DNA of 64,000 nucleotides from Collodictyon triciliatum (GCA_043381765.1 JBHJMP010000834.1:21503-85502); one strand, 5' to 3'; counted from the stretch's first letter, positions 45,857 to 56,182 are shown. A program made the numbers and translations. The notes: a model not told the origin generated them from the sequence alone.

Positions 45857-46274
45857 TAATAAGGCTTCGGGCCGCTTCGGGCCGCTTCGGGCCGCTTCGG
45901 GCCACTTCGGGCCGCTTCGGGCCGCTTCGGGCCGCTTCGGGCCGCTCCGGCCCCCTTGTAAAGGAGGGGCGGCCTTGGGGTCGAGCAAAGATAATGCAGG
46001 CCGTGCTGCCCCTTTCACCCTTGCTCCGCATCGCCGGAGGACCGGGGCAACCCAAGCGTTAAGCTATCAAACTTTCGTAGCGACCGACACCACAGTGGCC
46101 GGCTTACGACACGGTCGTGCCTACCTTGCTGTTCACCCCGTAGAGCGACATTCTTAATCCAGGGTCCAAGGGGGGCCCTCCGACATGACGAATGTCGCTT
46201 CGCTCTACGGGGGCCCCCCCTTTTCTTCGCTGGACACGTAACGACACGCAACTAAAAAAAACAGAGCCGGACAA
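45857..46274. other. Spacer with minisatellite before rpl11
   Basis: No gene. The 10-nt array at 45865-45954 starts nine bases after tRNA-Trp. Confidence 0.7.
45865..45954. repeat. 10-nt tandem repeat, about 9 copies
   Basis: Unit CTTCGGGCCG, with one copy reading CTTCGGGCCA and the last one degenerate. Confidence 0.95.
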
Positions 46275-46817
46275 ATGAAAAAAACGTCTTTTACCCTTCG
46301 TTTAAAAATCTTAGCTACAAAAGCAACACCAAAACCTCCAATCGGACCAATATTAGGCCAATATTCAATTAATTTAATGGAATTTTGTAAAGAGTTTAAT
46401 GAGCGTAGCAGTCAAATATATAAACCAAATAGAGGTAGTCGCGGAATCATAGTCCCAACAATCGTTAAAATAAGAGAAGATAAAAGCTATTCAATCGAAT
46501 TAAAACCAATAAGTGTTAGTGGAATGCTAGAATTACTTGGACAAGGAAAATTATCAGCATCAGGAGGTCATAATGACCGCGCCCCTCGCCGCAAAAAAAT
46601 AATAGATGCACGAATCATTTATGAGATTGCTATTATACGCATCGCTCGATTCGCTGTGGAAGCAAAGGGCCAAACCTTGTCCCCCCTTCCTAACGACCGC
46701 AGCATAGGAAACTTTGTTTCCAGCCAAAGGCCTTCCCACATCTTTAATGAATGCTTAATGATTAAGGGAACTATTAAATCAATGGGGTATAAAATTATTG
46801 GACCTAAAGACCTATGA
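46275..46817 (+). CDS. rpl11: Ribosomal protein uL11
   Basis: uL11 forms the GTPase-associated centre. The N-terminal domain KATPKPPIGPILGQYSINLM and NPPKSFE-type strand (ISVSGMLELLGQ) are clear, and the C-terminal RNA-binding domain ends MIKGTIKSMGYKI. 180 residues versus about 142 in bacteria. The extra length is two inserts: SGGHNDRAPRRKK contains a GGTCATAATGACC palindrome, and a patch around residues 128-155 carries ACGACCG and GGAAACTTTGTTTCC. It overlaps nad11 by four bases (ATGA), implying co-transcription. Confidence 0.93.
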   Translation: MKKTSFTLRLKILATKATPKPPIGPILGQYSINLMEFCKEFNERSSQIYKPNRGSRGIIVPTIVKIREDKSYSIELKPISVSGMLELLGQGKLSASGGHNDRAPRRKKIIDARIIYEIAIIRIARFAVEAKGQTLSPLPNDRSIGNFVSSQRPSHIFNECLMIKGTIKSMGYKIIGPKDL

Positions 46818-49036
46818 TTAATATTATTATTGATGGTAAAGAATTGCGGGCGAAGCCTGGTTTAACTATACTTCAGGCTTGTGCTAGTATAGGCATAACA
46901 ATTCCTAGATTTTGTTATCATGAAAGATTATCAATAGCAGGAAATTGTAGAATGTGCTTAGTTGAAATTGCTAAATCTCCAAAACCAGTAGCATCTTGTG
47001 CATTACAAATAGATAATGGAATGATTATTAAAACAAATTCGGATCTAGTTAAAAAAGCTAGAGAAGGAGTAATGGAATTACTTTTAGCAAATCACCCATT
47101 AGATTGTCCAATATGTGATCAAGGAGGAGAATGCGATTTACAAGATCAAACAATGGTTTATGGAAGCGATAGAGGTAGATTTAAAGAAGATAAAAGAGTA
47201 GTAGAAGATAAAAATCTTGGACCATTTATTAAAACAATAATGACTAGATGTATCCATTGTACTCGATGTATTCGTTTTGCCAGCGAAATCGCTGGAGTTC
47301 CTTTATTAGGTTTAACTGGTCGAGGAGGTTCAATGGAAGTTGGTACTTATGTTGAAAAAACATTAGATTCCGAATTATCAGGTAATGTTATTGATCTTTG
47401 TCCTGTTGGTGCTTTAACTTCTAAACCTTTTGCTTTTACTGCCAGAAATTGGGAATTAAGATCGGTTAATTCTATCGATGTTACTGATCCAATGGGATCA
47501 AATATTAGAATAGATCATAGAGGAGGAAAGGTTTTTAGAATAATCCCTAGATTAAATGAAGAAATTAATGAAGAATGGATTACCGATAAAATTCGATTTC
47601 TTTATGACTCCTTTTATAAACAACGATTAAATAAACCGCTCATTAGAAGTAGCCGAAGAGGTGAAACGAGCGAAGCGACTCACCAAAATGGTCGATTAAT
47701 ACCTACAAATTGGCAAAATGCCTTTGAGGTTATAACAACTAAGCTTAAAGGCATCTCCGGAGCAAGCAAAGCGCAATTAATCGAATTTAAAATAGGACCT
47801 TTAATTGAAGTAGAACAATTATTAGTTTTTAAAGATCTTTTAACTAAATTAGGAGTATCTATTAAAGGATGTATTGGAAACTCCCTTGATTTTAGATCCG
47901 ATTTTACTCTTGGTTGTGGATTAAAAAACGCTTCACTTGAACTATCTACAGTTTTATTAATAGGAGCAGCTGATATTCCTTTATTAAATGTTAGATTAAA
48001 AAAGGGCGGAGTTCACAATGAACCACTTGCTCCTACAGCCCCTTCTTTATTCTTAATAGGGAATTATCGTGACCTGACTCAACCTTTTAAACATTTAGGG
48101 AATGGACCTAAATCAATTTTTAAAATCTTACAAGGAAAAGATCCCTTCTGTAGATTATTAATTAAAGAAAACAACGTAGCCATTTTATTTGGTTTTAATG
48201 GACCATTTGTTCAACGAGCAATTGATTCACTTAAACATTTAACATATTGGATAGGTAAAGATCGTTGCCCTGGTCCAAGAAGAACATTTATTGTCGCTCC
48301 AATTCATCAGACAATGTCAAAAATAAATGGAAGCGAAATAGGATTAGAAGACGGTCGTGCCGACCCCTCATCAAAAACGGAAACACGGAAAAACGGTTCT
48401 CCACTTGGTCCTTATTCACCCCAGATTGTCTTTAATCTAGGAAATGAAATAAAAAAAAATGGAGGGAGGGAAGGCGAGGTCGCACCTTTTAATATTTATC
48501 TAGGACATCATGGTAGTGGTCAAATAAATTTAGCAGATGTAATCTTACCTGGAGCCACTTTCATTGAAAAAAATAGTACTTATTTAAATATTGAAGGAAG
48601 AACTCAAGAAACTAGATTAGTCAACCTACCACCAGATTTAGCAAGAGAAGATTGGAAAATTTTAAAAGCTTTATCCGGCCTTATCGACCTACAGGGTAAT
48701 GAACATGCTCCCCGGCTCTATAAAAAAGGAGAAGGACCTCTGTTCGGTAATGAACCCAGCGTAACGACTGCGTCATCCGGTCCATTGTCCTTACCATTCT
48801 CCTCAAAATCAATGTTATCATCTAGAGGTTTCGCTGTTTCACCTCACTTATTAGATTTAGGACGATTACCACAACAAGATCCAGTGCTTTTACAAAAACC
48901 TTTTAGACCTTTAAAAATTCAATTAAGACCATTTAAAAGAGTGCCTTATTTAACGGACCCTTTAACTCAAAATAGTAAAAATCTTTGTATTGCGGCTACT
49001 ACTTTTAAATTAGGTGTGTTTCCGCTCGTATCATAA
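46814..49036 (+). CDS. nad11: NADH dehydrogenase subunit 11 (75-kDa, NuoG)
   Basis: This is the peripheral-arm complex I subunit carrying several Fe-S clusters. The N-terminal ferredoxin domain has CYHERLSIAGNCRMCLVE (2Fe-2S). It is followed by HPLDCPICDQGGECDLQDQ with the His-Cys3 cluster and RCIHCTRCIRFASEIAG (4Fe-4S), then a molybdopterin-oxidoreductase-like domain from VNSIDVTDPMGSN to the end. 740 residues, so both domains are present. In-frame repeat insertions: ETSEATHQNG (about residue 288; the GAGCGAAGCGACTCAC element), KGGVHNEPLAPTAP (about residue 396; GTTCACAATGAAC), and patches near 513-530 and 640-660. The mid-protein iron clusters are undisturbed. Confidence 0.97.
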   Translation: MINIIIDGKELRAKPGLTILQACASIGITIPRFCYHERLSIAGNCRMCLVEIAKSPKPVASCALQIDNGMIIKTNSDLVKKAREGVMELLLANHPLDCPICDQGGECDLQDQTMVYGSDRGRFKEDKRVVEDKNLGPFIKTIMTRCIHCTRCIRFASEIAGVPLLGLTGRGGSMEVGTYVEKTLDSELSGNVIDLCPVGALTSKPFAFTARNWELRSVNSIDVTDPMGSNIRIDHRGGKVFRIIPRLNEEINEEWITDKIRFLYDSFYKQRLNKPLIRSSRRGETSEATHQNGRLIPTNWQNAFEVITTKLKGISGASKAQLIEFKIGPLIEVEQLLVFKDLLTKLGVSIKGCIGNSLDFRSDFTLGCGLKNASLELSTVLLIGAADIPLLNVRLKKGGVHNEPLAPTAPSLFLIGNYRDLTQPFKHLGNGPKSIFKILQGKDPFCRLLIKENNVAILFGFNGPFVQRAIDSLKHLTYWIGKDRCPGPRRTFIVAPIHQTMSKINGSEIGLEDGRADPSSKTETRKNGSPLGPYSPQIVFNLGNEIKKNGGREGEVAPFNIYLGHHGSGQINLADVILPGATFIEKNSTYLNIEGRTQETRLVNLPPDLAREDWKILKALSGLIDLQGNEHAPRLYKKGEGPLFGNEPSVTTASSGPLSLPFSSKSMLSSRGFAVSPHLLDLGRLPQQDPVLLQKPFRPLKIQLRPFKRVPYLTDPLTQNSKNLCIAATTFKLGVFPLVS

Positions 49037-49252
49037 ATGGAGCGAAGCGGCTCCGCTTTAAGGCGGAGCCGGATCAAGTGGGGTCCGTAGGGGTCAAAGC
49101 TTGTGGTCGCGGTGACAGGCGTAGCCGGTGCTATATATTCATACGCTTCGCTGGACAACGCTCAGCCCCAGAAAGACGAGCGAATAGATTTGCGCTTCGC
49201 TTGAGGTCGTAACGGCGGGGTTCATGAGGCCACTTTTCGAAGGCTTATTTTT

Positions 49253-49338
49253 ACTTGCTATCGGACTTGAACCGATAATCGACGTTAGAGGCCGAAGCAG
49301 ATTTTAAGTCTGCCGTGTCTACCATTCCACCAAGCAAG
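49253..49338 (-). tRNA. trnL(uaa): tRNA-Leu(UAA)
   Basis: Class II tRNA with a long variable arm; anticodon arm CAGACTTAAAATCTG gives TAA. It is the last gene of a four-tRNA minus-strand cluster. Confidence 0.93.
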
Positions 49339-49343
49339 TTTGT

Positions 49344-49416
49344 TGCTTAGAGACGGACTTGAACCATCAACCGTAGGACCTTCAAACCTAAGCTCTACCA
49401 ATTGAGCTATCTAAGC
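49344..49416 (-). tRNA. trnF(gaa): tRNA-Phe(GAA), tentative identity
   Basis: Acceptor GCTTAGA/TCTAAGC is perfect and the D- and T-arms are canonical. The anticodon arm reads TTAGGTTTGAAGGTCCTA: four pairs, then a U-U mismatch next to the loop TTGAAGG, giving GAA. The identity rests on this alignment. Confidence 0.75.
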
Positions 49417-49421
49417 AAATT

Positions 49422-49495
49422 AGCCAGATGTCAGACTTGAACTGACAACCTGAGGATTACAAATCAACTGCTCTACCAATTAAAGCTAATCTGGC
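49422..49495 (-). tRNA. trnT(ugu): tRNA-Thr(UGU)
   Basis: Acceptor GCCAGAT/ATCTGGC is perfect; loop TTTGTAA gives TGT. The anticodon stem GTTGA/TCCTC has two mismatches, unusual for a functional tRNA unless edited. Confidence 0.82.
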
Positions 49496-49497
49496 AT

Positions 49498-49571
49498 TTG
49501 TGGAGATAGGATTTGAACCTATGACCTTCAGATTATGAGCCTGATGAGCTACCAACCTGCTCTACCCCACA
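49498..49571 (-). tRNA. trnfM(cau): Initiator tRNA-fMet(CAU)
   Basis: It starts TGTGGGGTAGAGCAGG and has loop CTCATAA with the initiator-type GGGCTCATAA-like context, matching bacterial-type initiator tRNA closely. First gene of the four-tRNA cluster. Confidence 0.88.
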
Positions 49572-50372
49572 ATGAAATAGTATTAAAAGGAGATGCCTGG
49601 ACTGTATTCTACCTTCCTGTTAAGTACGCGTTTTCCACCAACAGAACTGAAGGGTTGACGACGAGCGAGGGTCTGATGAGCTATTTTTCGTTACGGAGCG
49701 GAAGGAATAGTCGTTTGGAACAGCGACGTCCTATTGCGCTTGCGGCGTCGTCATTGCTTCGCTCCCTTTCTGCGCAAGACGGTCACTATGAAGCGTTTCA
49801 TTACTTTAAATAAGCTTTTGTACGTCTTCGCTGCGGTCGATACGACCTTGACCCTTGGACCTTGACCATCTCGATAGGCCATCCAGGCTTAAATAGGCCA
49901 CCAAGCGAAGAATGACGACCTTTGACCCGTCCACATGTCGAGGCCCCTGACTGGGTAAATAGGCACCCTAATTATATACTCAACAATAAGGGGGTAGGCC
50001 CGGGGGCGCCGGGCCAATTCCGTTCACTATGAAAGAAGGGGATTGGGCCAGTCGTTGACGCGGGAAAAAAACACAGTGACCGCATCCTTACGGGCAGCAG
50101 CCAGTTCATAGTGGAAAGCAGCGAACAGGTTTTTCGCGTCGTCGTAAGGGTGGCCCCCTTCACACGCGGGAGCGAAGCGAGAAGGGGGGAGGGGCGCAGA
50201 GCGAAGCGACCTTGCTCTTTGGCCGAACGCTTGCTCACGGCCCACACGCTCCGCTGGAACGCTCCAGCCAGGCTCCTGCTGCCCATCACGGGATGTAAAC
50301 AGACGAAGGAGGGGGGAACGAATGTTGGGGCAACCGGAAAATCTTATTTTCCAGTTCCCCGCTTCCCTCTCT
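49572..50372. other. Spacer between the tRNA cluster and rps19
   Basis: About 800 bases of dispersed repeats with no recognised gene. A segment near 49620 (TACGCGTTTTCCACCAACAG) repeats one at 773-792. Confidence 0.65.
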
Positions 50373-50657
50373 TTAGCCCCTTTTTCTAGTTGGAGCGAAT
50401 TCACCTAATTTATGTCCTACCATCTCTTCAGAAACTTTTACTTTAATAAAACTTTTTCCATTGTGTACTTCAAACACTTTGCCTACATAACTTGGCAAAA
50501 TAACGGAATTTCTATTGGTTGTTCTTTGTATTAATCGGGAAGGGGGAACAATGTTTGTTCCCTGCTCTTCGCTTCCTGTTTGATGAGACTGAGCTGGTCG
50601 TTGCGACCGCATTAACTCAGGATCAATAAATGGTCCTTTCCAAATAGATCTAGTCAT
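50373..50657 (-). CDS. rps19: Ribosomal protein uS19
   Basis: uS19 is a small-subunit head protein. The start MTRSIWKGPFIDPEL and the C-terminal VHNGKSFIKVKVSEEMVGHK plus LGEFAPTRK are classic. 94 residues. About 20 residues between PELMRS and RTTNRNSVILPSYVG (QRPAQSHQTGSEEQGTNIVP) are an insertion containing GGTCG and GGGAACAAT repeat elements. An rpl34-like short frame lies just upstream on the same strand. Confidence 0.95.
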   Translation of the reverse strand: MTRSIWKGPFIDPELMRSQRPAQSHQTGSEEQGTNIVPPSRLIQRTTNRNSVILPSYVGKVFEVHNGKSFIKVKVSEEMVGHKLGEFAPTRKRG

Positions 50658-50670
50658 GAGCTAGCGGACA

Positions 50671-50742
50671 TTATTTTCTTCTGCATCGAAAACCAGATCT
50701 ACGTTTTAAAATTAATAATTTAGGTTGATAAGTTCGTTTCAA
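50671..50742 (-). CDS. rpl34: Ribosomal protein bL34, truncated, TTG start
   Basis: A 23-codon frame reads (M)KRTYQPKLLILKRRSGFRC followed by RRK and TAA. This matches the first half of bL34 (MKRTYQPxxxKRKRxHGFRxR), normally about 44 residues. The codon exactly at the expected initiator is TTG; no in-frame ATG lies upstream before a TGA. The C-terminal helix is absent. It lies 14 nt upstream of rps19 on the same strand. It may be a genuinely short mitochondrial bL34 or a gene broken at its 3' end. Confidence 0.6.
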   Translation of the reverse strand: MKRTYQPKLLILKRRSGFRCRRK

Positions 50743-50786
50743 GTCGTTGGCATTTGAGGTCAGAATGACCGGCTTTCAAAAAATTA

Positions 50787-51521
50787 ATGAATACTAATCA
50801 TATTTTATACACTACGAGATCTTATCCCATTTGGACTTTAGGTGCTTATTTTTTAATTTTACTTATTTCAGGAGGTTATTTATTAACAACTTATATTGAA
50901 TCTGATTTTCAACAAGATGACTTTTTTAAAATTATTTATTGTCATGTTCCCTGTGCTTGGTTAGCTTTACAGCTATTTGTTGTGATGTTGGGGTTAGCTA
51001 TTACTTATTTGGTGAAAAAGAATCCTATTTATTTTATTTTTATTAAAACGATTACTGGTTTAGGAACGGTATTCTCGACCCTAACTTTAATATCAGGTTC
51101 TCTTTGGGCCAAACCTATTTGGGGCTCTTATTGGGTTTGGGATGGACGGTTGTCCGCAATGTTTTTATTGAGTATTATTTATATTGCAATATTACTCAGT
51201 CAATCAGAAAAAATCCGGCTAAGGCTTATTTTTTTAGGTTCAATTAATCTTCCAATAATAAAATATTCAGTTGATTGGTGGAATAGTTTACATCAACCCT
51301 CAACTTTTAAACATTTTACTATTGCCCAGGAGATGTTTTCTTCAGTGATATTGATTTATCTGAGTTTTTTGGCTTTAACCTTTTTAATAACATTAATTGA
51401 ATTTAGAATTGCAATATTAAACTTGAAAGCCGGTCGCTACGACAAGCAGAAATGCGCTTCGCTTGTTACAAGCACCAACTTTGTTTCCTCTGTTCGTTCA
51501 AAAGAGGGGGTGGAGCGATAA
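50787..51521 (+). CDS. ccmC: Cytochrome c maturation protein CcmC
   Basis: CcmC loads haem onto CcmE in system I maturation. Six membrane helices are predicted. The family core is intact: IYCHVPCAW with the first haem-binding His, SGSLWAKPIWGSYWVWDGRL (tryptophan-rich WWD domain), and NLPIIKYSVDWWNSLHQPS with the second His. 244 residues, normal length. The tail after FRIAILNLKAGRYDKQ is repeat-derived. With ccmB and part of ccmF in the same window, this organism keeps a mitochondrion-encoded system I. Confidence 0.96.
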   Translation: MNTNHILYTTRSYPIWTLGAYFLILLISGGYLLTTYIESDFQQDDFFKIIYCHVPCAWLALQLFVVMLGLAITYLVKKNPIYFIFIKTITGLGTVFSTLTLISGSLWAKPIWGSYWVWDGRLSAMFLLSIIYIAILLSQSEKIRLRLIFLGSINLPIIKYSVDWWNSLHQPSTFKHFTIAQEMFSSVILIYLSFLALTFLITLIEFRIAILNLKAGRYDKQKCASLVTSTNFVSSVRSKEGVER

Positions 51522-52257
51522 AAAGTCGCTCAAGTCGTGATGCTACATTCATAGAGGTGAGGACCGGTTTAACGACCGCAAGGCAGGGAGAAAATAAGCT
51601 CCATCATGACAAGCTCCCCTTGCTCTACGAGCGAATGAAGGCGAGCGAAGCAGGAATAGTTTACATCCCGTGACCCAGATGTTACGGGTCCGGCTAACAC
51701 AGGCGAGCGAAGCGACTTTGTTTCAAGCGAAGCGGTTATGCTCTTCGTTACGGGGGAAAGATGAGACGCCAAGCGAAGCGGTTATAAGCTTATTCTTTAG
51801 ACTGGGTGGTGTAAAGAGGAGTGACGGGGTGCGAAGTGATCCTGCATATATATTTATCAAACTAAACTACCCACCCTTCCCTTCGCACCCTTAAGTGAAC
51901 CCGATTCTGAGGTCCCCGAAGGTCGCTTGGTATGAAAAGGTTGCTTGGTATGAAGGAGGGAAAAGCCGTTGGACCGTCGAAGCAAGTTTATCTACGAACG
52001 GAGTAACCTTCGTGTGCGGGACAGCTTATCTATTGCTTATAACTATTGGATCGAAGCCAGTCGCTACGAAAGCCCCAGTAGAGCGCCGCCGTCTCTTGAG
52101 CGAAGCCGTCTCTTCTTTCCTTTGGCCTATAAGGTTGGACGGGAATGTATTCTTGCTCACCCTTTTCGCTTAGCCGCCCGTTACGACCTCGACCCCAGCA
52201 GCTACGGCCTTCCCTTAACGTTCGTAGTTACCACTTTCATACCCCGGCCTTAAAGGT
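51522..52257. other. Spacer after ccmC
   Basis: No gene recognised; dispersed GAGCGAAGCG and related repeats. Confidence 0.65.
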
Positions 52258-52323
52258 CCGTCCCTGCTGTCATGTGTTTGAAGCTTAAATGACCGTCCCT
52301 GCTGTCATGTGTTTGAAGCTTAA
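52258..52323 (+). repeat. 31-nt direct repeat copying the 5' end of tRNA-Arg
   Basis: The 31-nt segment starting CCGTCCCTGCTGTCATGTG occurs at 52258-52288 and again at 52293-52323. The second copy supplies the acceptor and start of the D-arm of tRNA-Arg(GCG). The first is a tRNA fragment without the rest of the gene. Confidence 0.92.
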
Positions 52324-52382
52324 TTGGATTGAGCGTCAGATTGCGAATCTGAAGGTAGAAAGTTCAAATCTTTCCAAACACG
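52309..52382 (+). tRNA. trnR(gcg): tRNA-Arg(GCG)
   Basis: Acceptor GTGTTTG/CAAACAC is perfect; anticodon arm CAGATTGCGAATCTG gives GCG. GCG is unusual; most mitochondria read CGN with ACG or UCG. Confidence 0.88.
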
Positions 52383-53074
52383 AAAACGGAGCGGAGCGCC
52401 CTCGAAAGAACCTTCCCATGTAGAGCGAAGCGACACTTATCGTTGGAAGCTGCTATAACAACGAGCTTAATGAGACCACCGGTTGACCCCTAACGACAGG
52501 AAGAGTGCATAATGCAAGGTCGAACCCCCGTCATTGTGGAAACGAGCTCTGGAGTGCTTATCTACTATGACCTTGTTCTTTCGCCCGAGTTGAGGAACAA
52601 GGTCAGGGACTGCGTGTTCATATCGTCTAACAAGCAAGGGCGGGAAATGAACCTCTTGCCACTTACCTTTTCCCTCTATATTCTTGCTCTCCTCCCCCGG
52701 CAAGGGCGAAATGACAGCATCGCAAGGGTGTTGTTCAAGGCTGGATTGTGCGGGACCGCTTATCTACTGCTTATAACAGTGCCTATGAACCGGAGTGTGT
52801 GTGGTGGTGCATTATGCTGTTCACTATGAACCAGACGAAGGAAGGGAAAATAAGATTGCCAACTGTCGTTTGGAGCTTTGCTCCTGCCTGGCCCCCTTAT
52901 GACACACAACAAAAAGAACAGAAAACGGACCGTACCCACTTTCCCGTTTCGACCTTGAATGGCCTTTTTCGGACGAAGGGGAAATGTGGGTCGTTACGAC
53001 CCGTACCATTTCCCCCTTCATTAGTATTGCGGCTCCCCCTTTGCGGTCGTAACGACATGAACGCTACCCCTTTA
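52383..53074. other. Spacer before rpl32
   Basis: No gene recognised. It contains GTTCACTATGAAC-type palindromes (near 52819) and GGTCGTAACGAC (near 53045). Confidence 0.65.
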
Positions 53075-53263
53075 TTATGTTAAAAGCGGGAGAGGATGGA
53101 GCGAAGCAGCATAGTGATGCCGTCTTTTTATAAGCAAACACCCGCGTCGTTTTGACCTAGATATACCAGCTTCACCTCGTTCGTAATGGGGGTTCACCAG
53201 CCATCTTAATTTTCGTTTTAAGGCTCTTCTTCTAAAGCTAACTTTTTTTTTAGGTACACTCAT
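53075..53263 (-). CDS. rpl32: Ribosomal protein bL32 (C-terminus divergent)
   Basis: bL32 is a small large-subunit protein. The N-terminus MSVPKKKVSFRRRALKRKLR matches the family's M(A/S)VPKxKxSxxRxxxRRxxxx start. 62 residues, a normal length. The expected C-terminal CxxCG / CxxCG zinc motifs are not present; the second half (YERGEAGISRSKRRG) contains repeat-type sequence and may be a replacement. It sits just upstream of nad7's 3' end, both on minus. Confidence 0.62.
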   Translation of the reverse strand: MSVPKKKVSFRRRALKRKLRWLVNPHYERGEAGISRSKRRGCLLIKRRHHYAASLHPLPLLT

Positions 53264-53351
53264 TTTATTTTTTTTTTATTTACTGGACGGGGGTAAACCT
53301 CGCCCCCAAGGAAAAGGGTCATCGTGAACCTATGTTGGGGGCCGGAGGTGG

Positions 53352-54488
53352 TTAGCGATCAATTTCGCCGAAAACAATATCTTGGGTACCGATTATAGTA
53401 ACTACATCAGCAATCATATGCCCTTTTGTCATAAAATTTAAGCCTTGTAAATGAGCAAATCCTGGAGTTCTTATTTTGCATCGATATGGTTTATTAGAAC
53501 CATCTGAAACAAGGAATACTCCAAATTCTCCTTTAGGAGCTTCAATTGCTGTATAAGTTTCGCCTCTACCTATAACGCTTATCCCTTCTGTAAAATGTTT
53601 AAAATGATGGATTAAAGCTTCCATATTAGATTTCATTTCTTGTCTACTTGGAGGAACAATTTTATAATCATCAACTTTAACCGGTCCTTCAACCATTTGA
53701 TTTAAAACTTGTTGAATAATTTTAACACTTTGTCTCATTTCGAATACTCTTATTAAATATCGGTCATAGCAATCTCCGTTTTTACCTACAGCAATATCGA
53801 AATCTAATTTATCATAAACTTCATAAGGTTCATTTTTTCGTAAATCCCAAGGAATACCAGAACCTCTTAGCATTACACCGGTAAAACCCCAATTAAGAGC
53901 ATCAGCAGCAGATACTATTCCAATATCAACTAATCTTTGTTTCCAAATTCTATTAGTTGTTAATAAGTCTTCGATTTCATCCAGAGTTGAAGAGTGACTA
54001 CTATTGGCGAAGCCTCCTATAAACGCATATATATCATCTAATAATCCAATAGGTAAATCTTGAGCAACACCACCTGGTCTAATATAAGCAGCGTGAAATC
54101 GAGCCCCTGAAACTCGCTCATAGAATTCCATTAATTTTTCTCGTTCTTCAAATGCCCATAATAATGGAGTCATAGCACCAACATCTAGAGCATGACAAGT
54201 AACTGCTAATAAATGATTTAATATTCGAGTTATTTCATCAAATAATACTCTAATATATTTAGCTCTTAATGGTACTTCACAATTTAATAATTTTTCCACA
54301 GCTAAAGAATAACAATGTTCTTGAGCCATCATTGATACATAATCTAATCTATCAAAATAAGGTAAAGCTTGAATATAATTTTTAGTTTCAATTAATTTTT
54401 CTGTTCCTCGATGTAATAAACCAATATGAGGATCAGCTCTAATAACAACTTCTCCGTTTAATTCTAATATTAATCGTAATACGCCATG
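53352..54488 (-). CDS. nad7: nad7 exon 2, NADH dehydrogenase subunit 7 (49-kDa)
   Basis: This is the complex I quinone-site subunit. The exon starts [15 protein letters not shown] and contains [37 protein letters not shown], and the C-terminal [11 protein letters not shown] and [18 protein letters not shown]. Splicing to exon 1 gives GPQHPAA-HGVLRL, the invariant family motif. In-frame codons upstream of 54488 are domain VI of the intron. Together the exons encode 407 residues, full length. No insertions. Confidence 0.97.
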   Translation of the reverse strand, partial: HGVLRLILELNGEVVIRADPHIGLLHRGTEKLIETKNYIQALPYFDRLDYVSMMAQEHCYSLAVEKLLNCEVPLRAKYIRVLFDEITRILNHLLAVTCHALDVGAMTPLLWAFEEREKLMEFYERVSGARFHAAYIRPGGVAQDLPIGLLDDIYAFIGGFANSSHSSTLDEIEDLLTTNRIWKQRLVDIGIVSAADALNWGFTGVMLRGSGIPWDLRKNEPYEVYDKLDFDIAVGKNGDCYDRYLIRVFEMRQSVKIIQQVLNQMVEGPVKVDDYKIVPPSRQEMKSNMEALIHHFKHFTEGISVIGRGETYTAIEAPKGEFGVFLVSDGSNKPYRCKIRTPGFAHLQGLNFMTKGHMIADVVTIIGTQDIVFGEIDR

Positions 54489-56182
54489 ATGAAGTGGGCT
54501 GTTGCTGCCCCTTCCCAAACCTGACAAGCTGGTTTCCCAGCATCAGGCTTTAAAACCGCTGCTTCGGCGAGCTGGCGGCCCGTTAAAATAACGCTTTGCA
54601 AGCAAAACGTATTGTAGTAATGAATCAAGGTGGCCTATCGTCAACAGAAAAAAGATGTTGTCCCTTTTCTCGCTTTGCTCTACGGGAACGACACGGGGGA
54701 AAGCGGGGAACTGGAAAATAAGATTTTCCGGTTGTCCCAACAGTCGTTAATACTTGCCGGTTGGCCCCCTATTAGGCAAAGCTAGTTCACGATGAACCTC
54801 TCTTTGCCTGGCGAGAGAAGCGAGGGCCTCTTTGCCCGGAAGGAACGCTTATCGATTGTTTGTTCTGCATCCAAGGTCGTAGAAGAGGTCACAGCGACCG
54901 CGTGCATCAATGAGTTGACTCCCGGGTGGAAAGACCTATTCATTAAGGTCTATTTAATTCTTTTGTATTCATCTGGGGCTAAAGAGAGGGAAGCGGGGCC
55001 TTCTTTCACTATTATTACAAAGCAATGAATGAAGAACAGCCGTTCCCCCTCCCTTGAACGCGGCTACGCTCCGAGAATAAGGCACATAAACAACCGAGAA
55101 GCGAATACAACATTTCAATTTAATTTCCAAGCTTGTAACAATGAATGGCGGCAAGTACAAGGAATCTCGCCTGTCCTTCCCAAACAAATTTAGGTGGTTC
55201 CTCGAAACAATCTAGTGCAAGGTCATAACGCTTCGCTTGCCTCTTGCCCCCCAGCTTATAGGCCATCGGCCTGTTCCTTATAGGCGGTTACTGTATAATG
55301 CTGCACTTATTATGGAACCGGGGGCTGAGATTTTTTGACTTCTAAGCTACTTTTGCTTATCACCTTTTTTGTTCTTAATTCAAAACAGGTTATTGTCCCT
55401 TTAGGTAGAGATCGTGAACAACTTCACTTGCGAACGGAATAAAGAAGCCGCTTCGCTCAAGTAGGGCAAGTGCCGCAGAGCGTCATGCCCGCCTGTCCTT
55501 GCTCTCCCTTCCCTTCGATCCCGTAACGACTGTTCTTTCTGTCCTTATGAAGCAGCTTACGACCGCGTGCCTTATGAAGCGCGACTGGGGTTCTAGGTCA
55601 TTGTGACCGGAAGCAAAGGGAACGCGCTTCCGGCCGGAGGCAAGTCAGAGCTAAATACAAACAGGCTTTTCGCGTCGTCCCCCGTCCGCTTGAATGACTG
55701 GAAACGAGCTCATGGGGCGCAAAGCCAGTGCCGGTCAACCACCACTATCAGAAAGCGGTCCAAGTGGGCTTTTGTACGCTCCGTCTTCGTTCCATTTCAC
55801 CGGCAGCTGCTCTTCACAACGATGTGGCTTTGTGGCTTTGCCTAAAACGACGTAGTCCCCAGAATATATAGGGGACCCGCCGGCGGGCGGGCGGCTGAGC
55901 GAAGCGGGAGCATCACAGAGGCGAAAGGAGTGAGAGCGACAACGTTGACAACAAAGCGACTTTACCAGTGCAAGGGAACGACTGTTGCAATCTTATTTTC
56001 CAGTTCCCTTTCATCTGCCACCCTTTTACAACTGTCCTTTATGTAGAAAAGTTGAGCGAAGCGACTTTACCCCGACCTGGGCGTACGCATACCCCAACAA
56101 CTGCGACATTCGTTCTTCTTCGCCTTATCTCAGGTTAGTTTTGAATAATATAAGCTCATTTGGAAATTAAAAATGATCACAC
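54489..56182 (-). other. Group II intron in nad7 (cis)
   Basis: 1,694 nt. The 5' end is GTGTGATC and the 3' end is AT, both group II consensus. A 34-nt domain V occupies 54517-54550 (AAGC start, GGAAAC loop, GGTTT end). It is followed by a domain VI hairpin, GAAG-GGGC paired with GCCC-A-CTTC, whose unpaired A lies seven bases from the 3' splice site as a branch point should. It encodes no reverse transcriptase; the interior is dispersed repeats. Confidence 0.9.
54517..54550 (-). ncRNA. Domain V of the nad7 group II intron
   Basis: Exactly 34 nt. Lower helix AAGCCTGA/TCAGGTTT, upper helix GCTGG/CCAGC with a GAAA loop and a 3-nt bulge on the 3' side. It shows what an intact version of the cox1 trans-intron's 3' end should look like. 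Confidence 0.88.

Noticed and set aside
45732-46055. Frames with RPEAARSGPK repeats
   Set aside because: Translation of the 10-nt array at 45865-45954; no evidence of coding.
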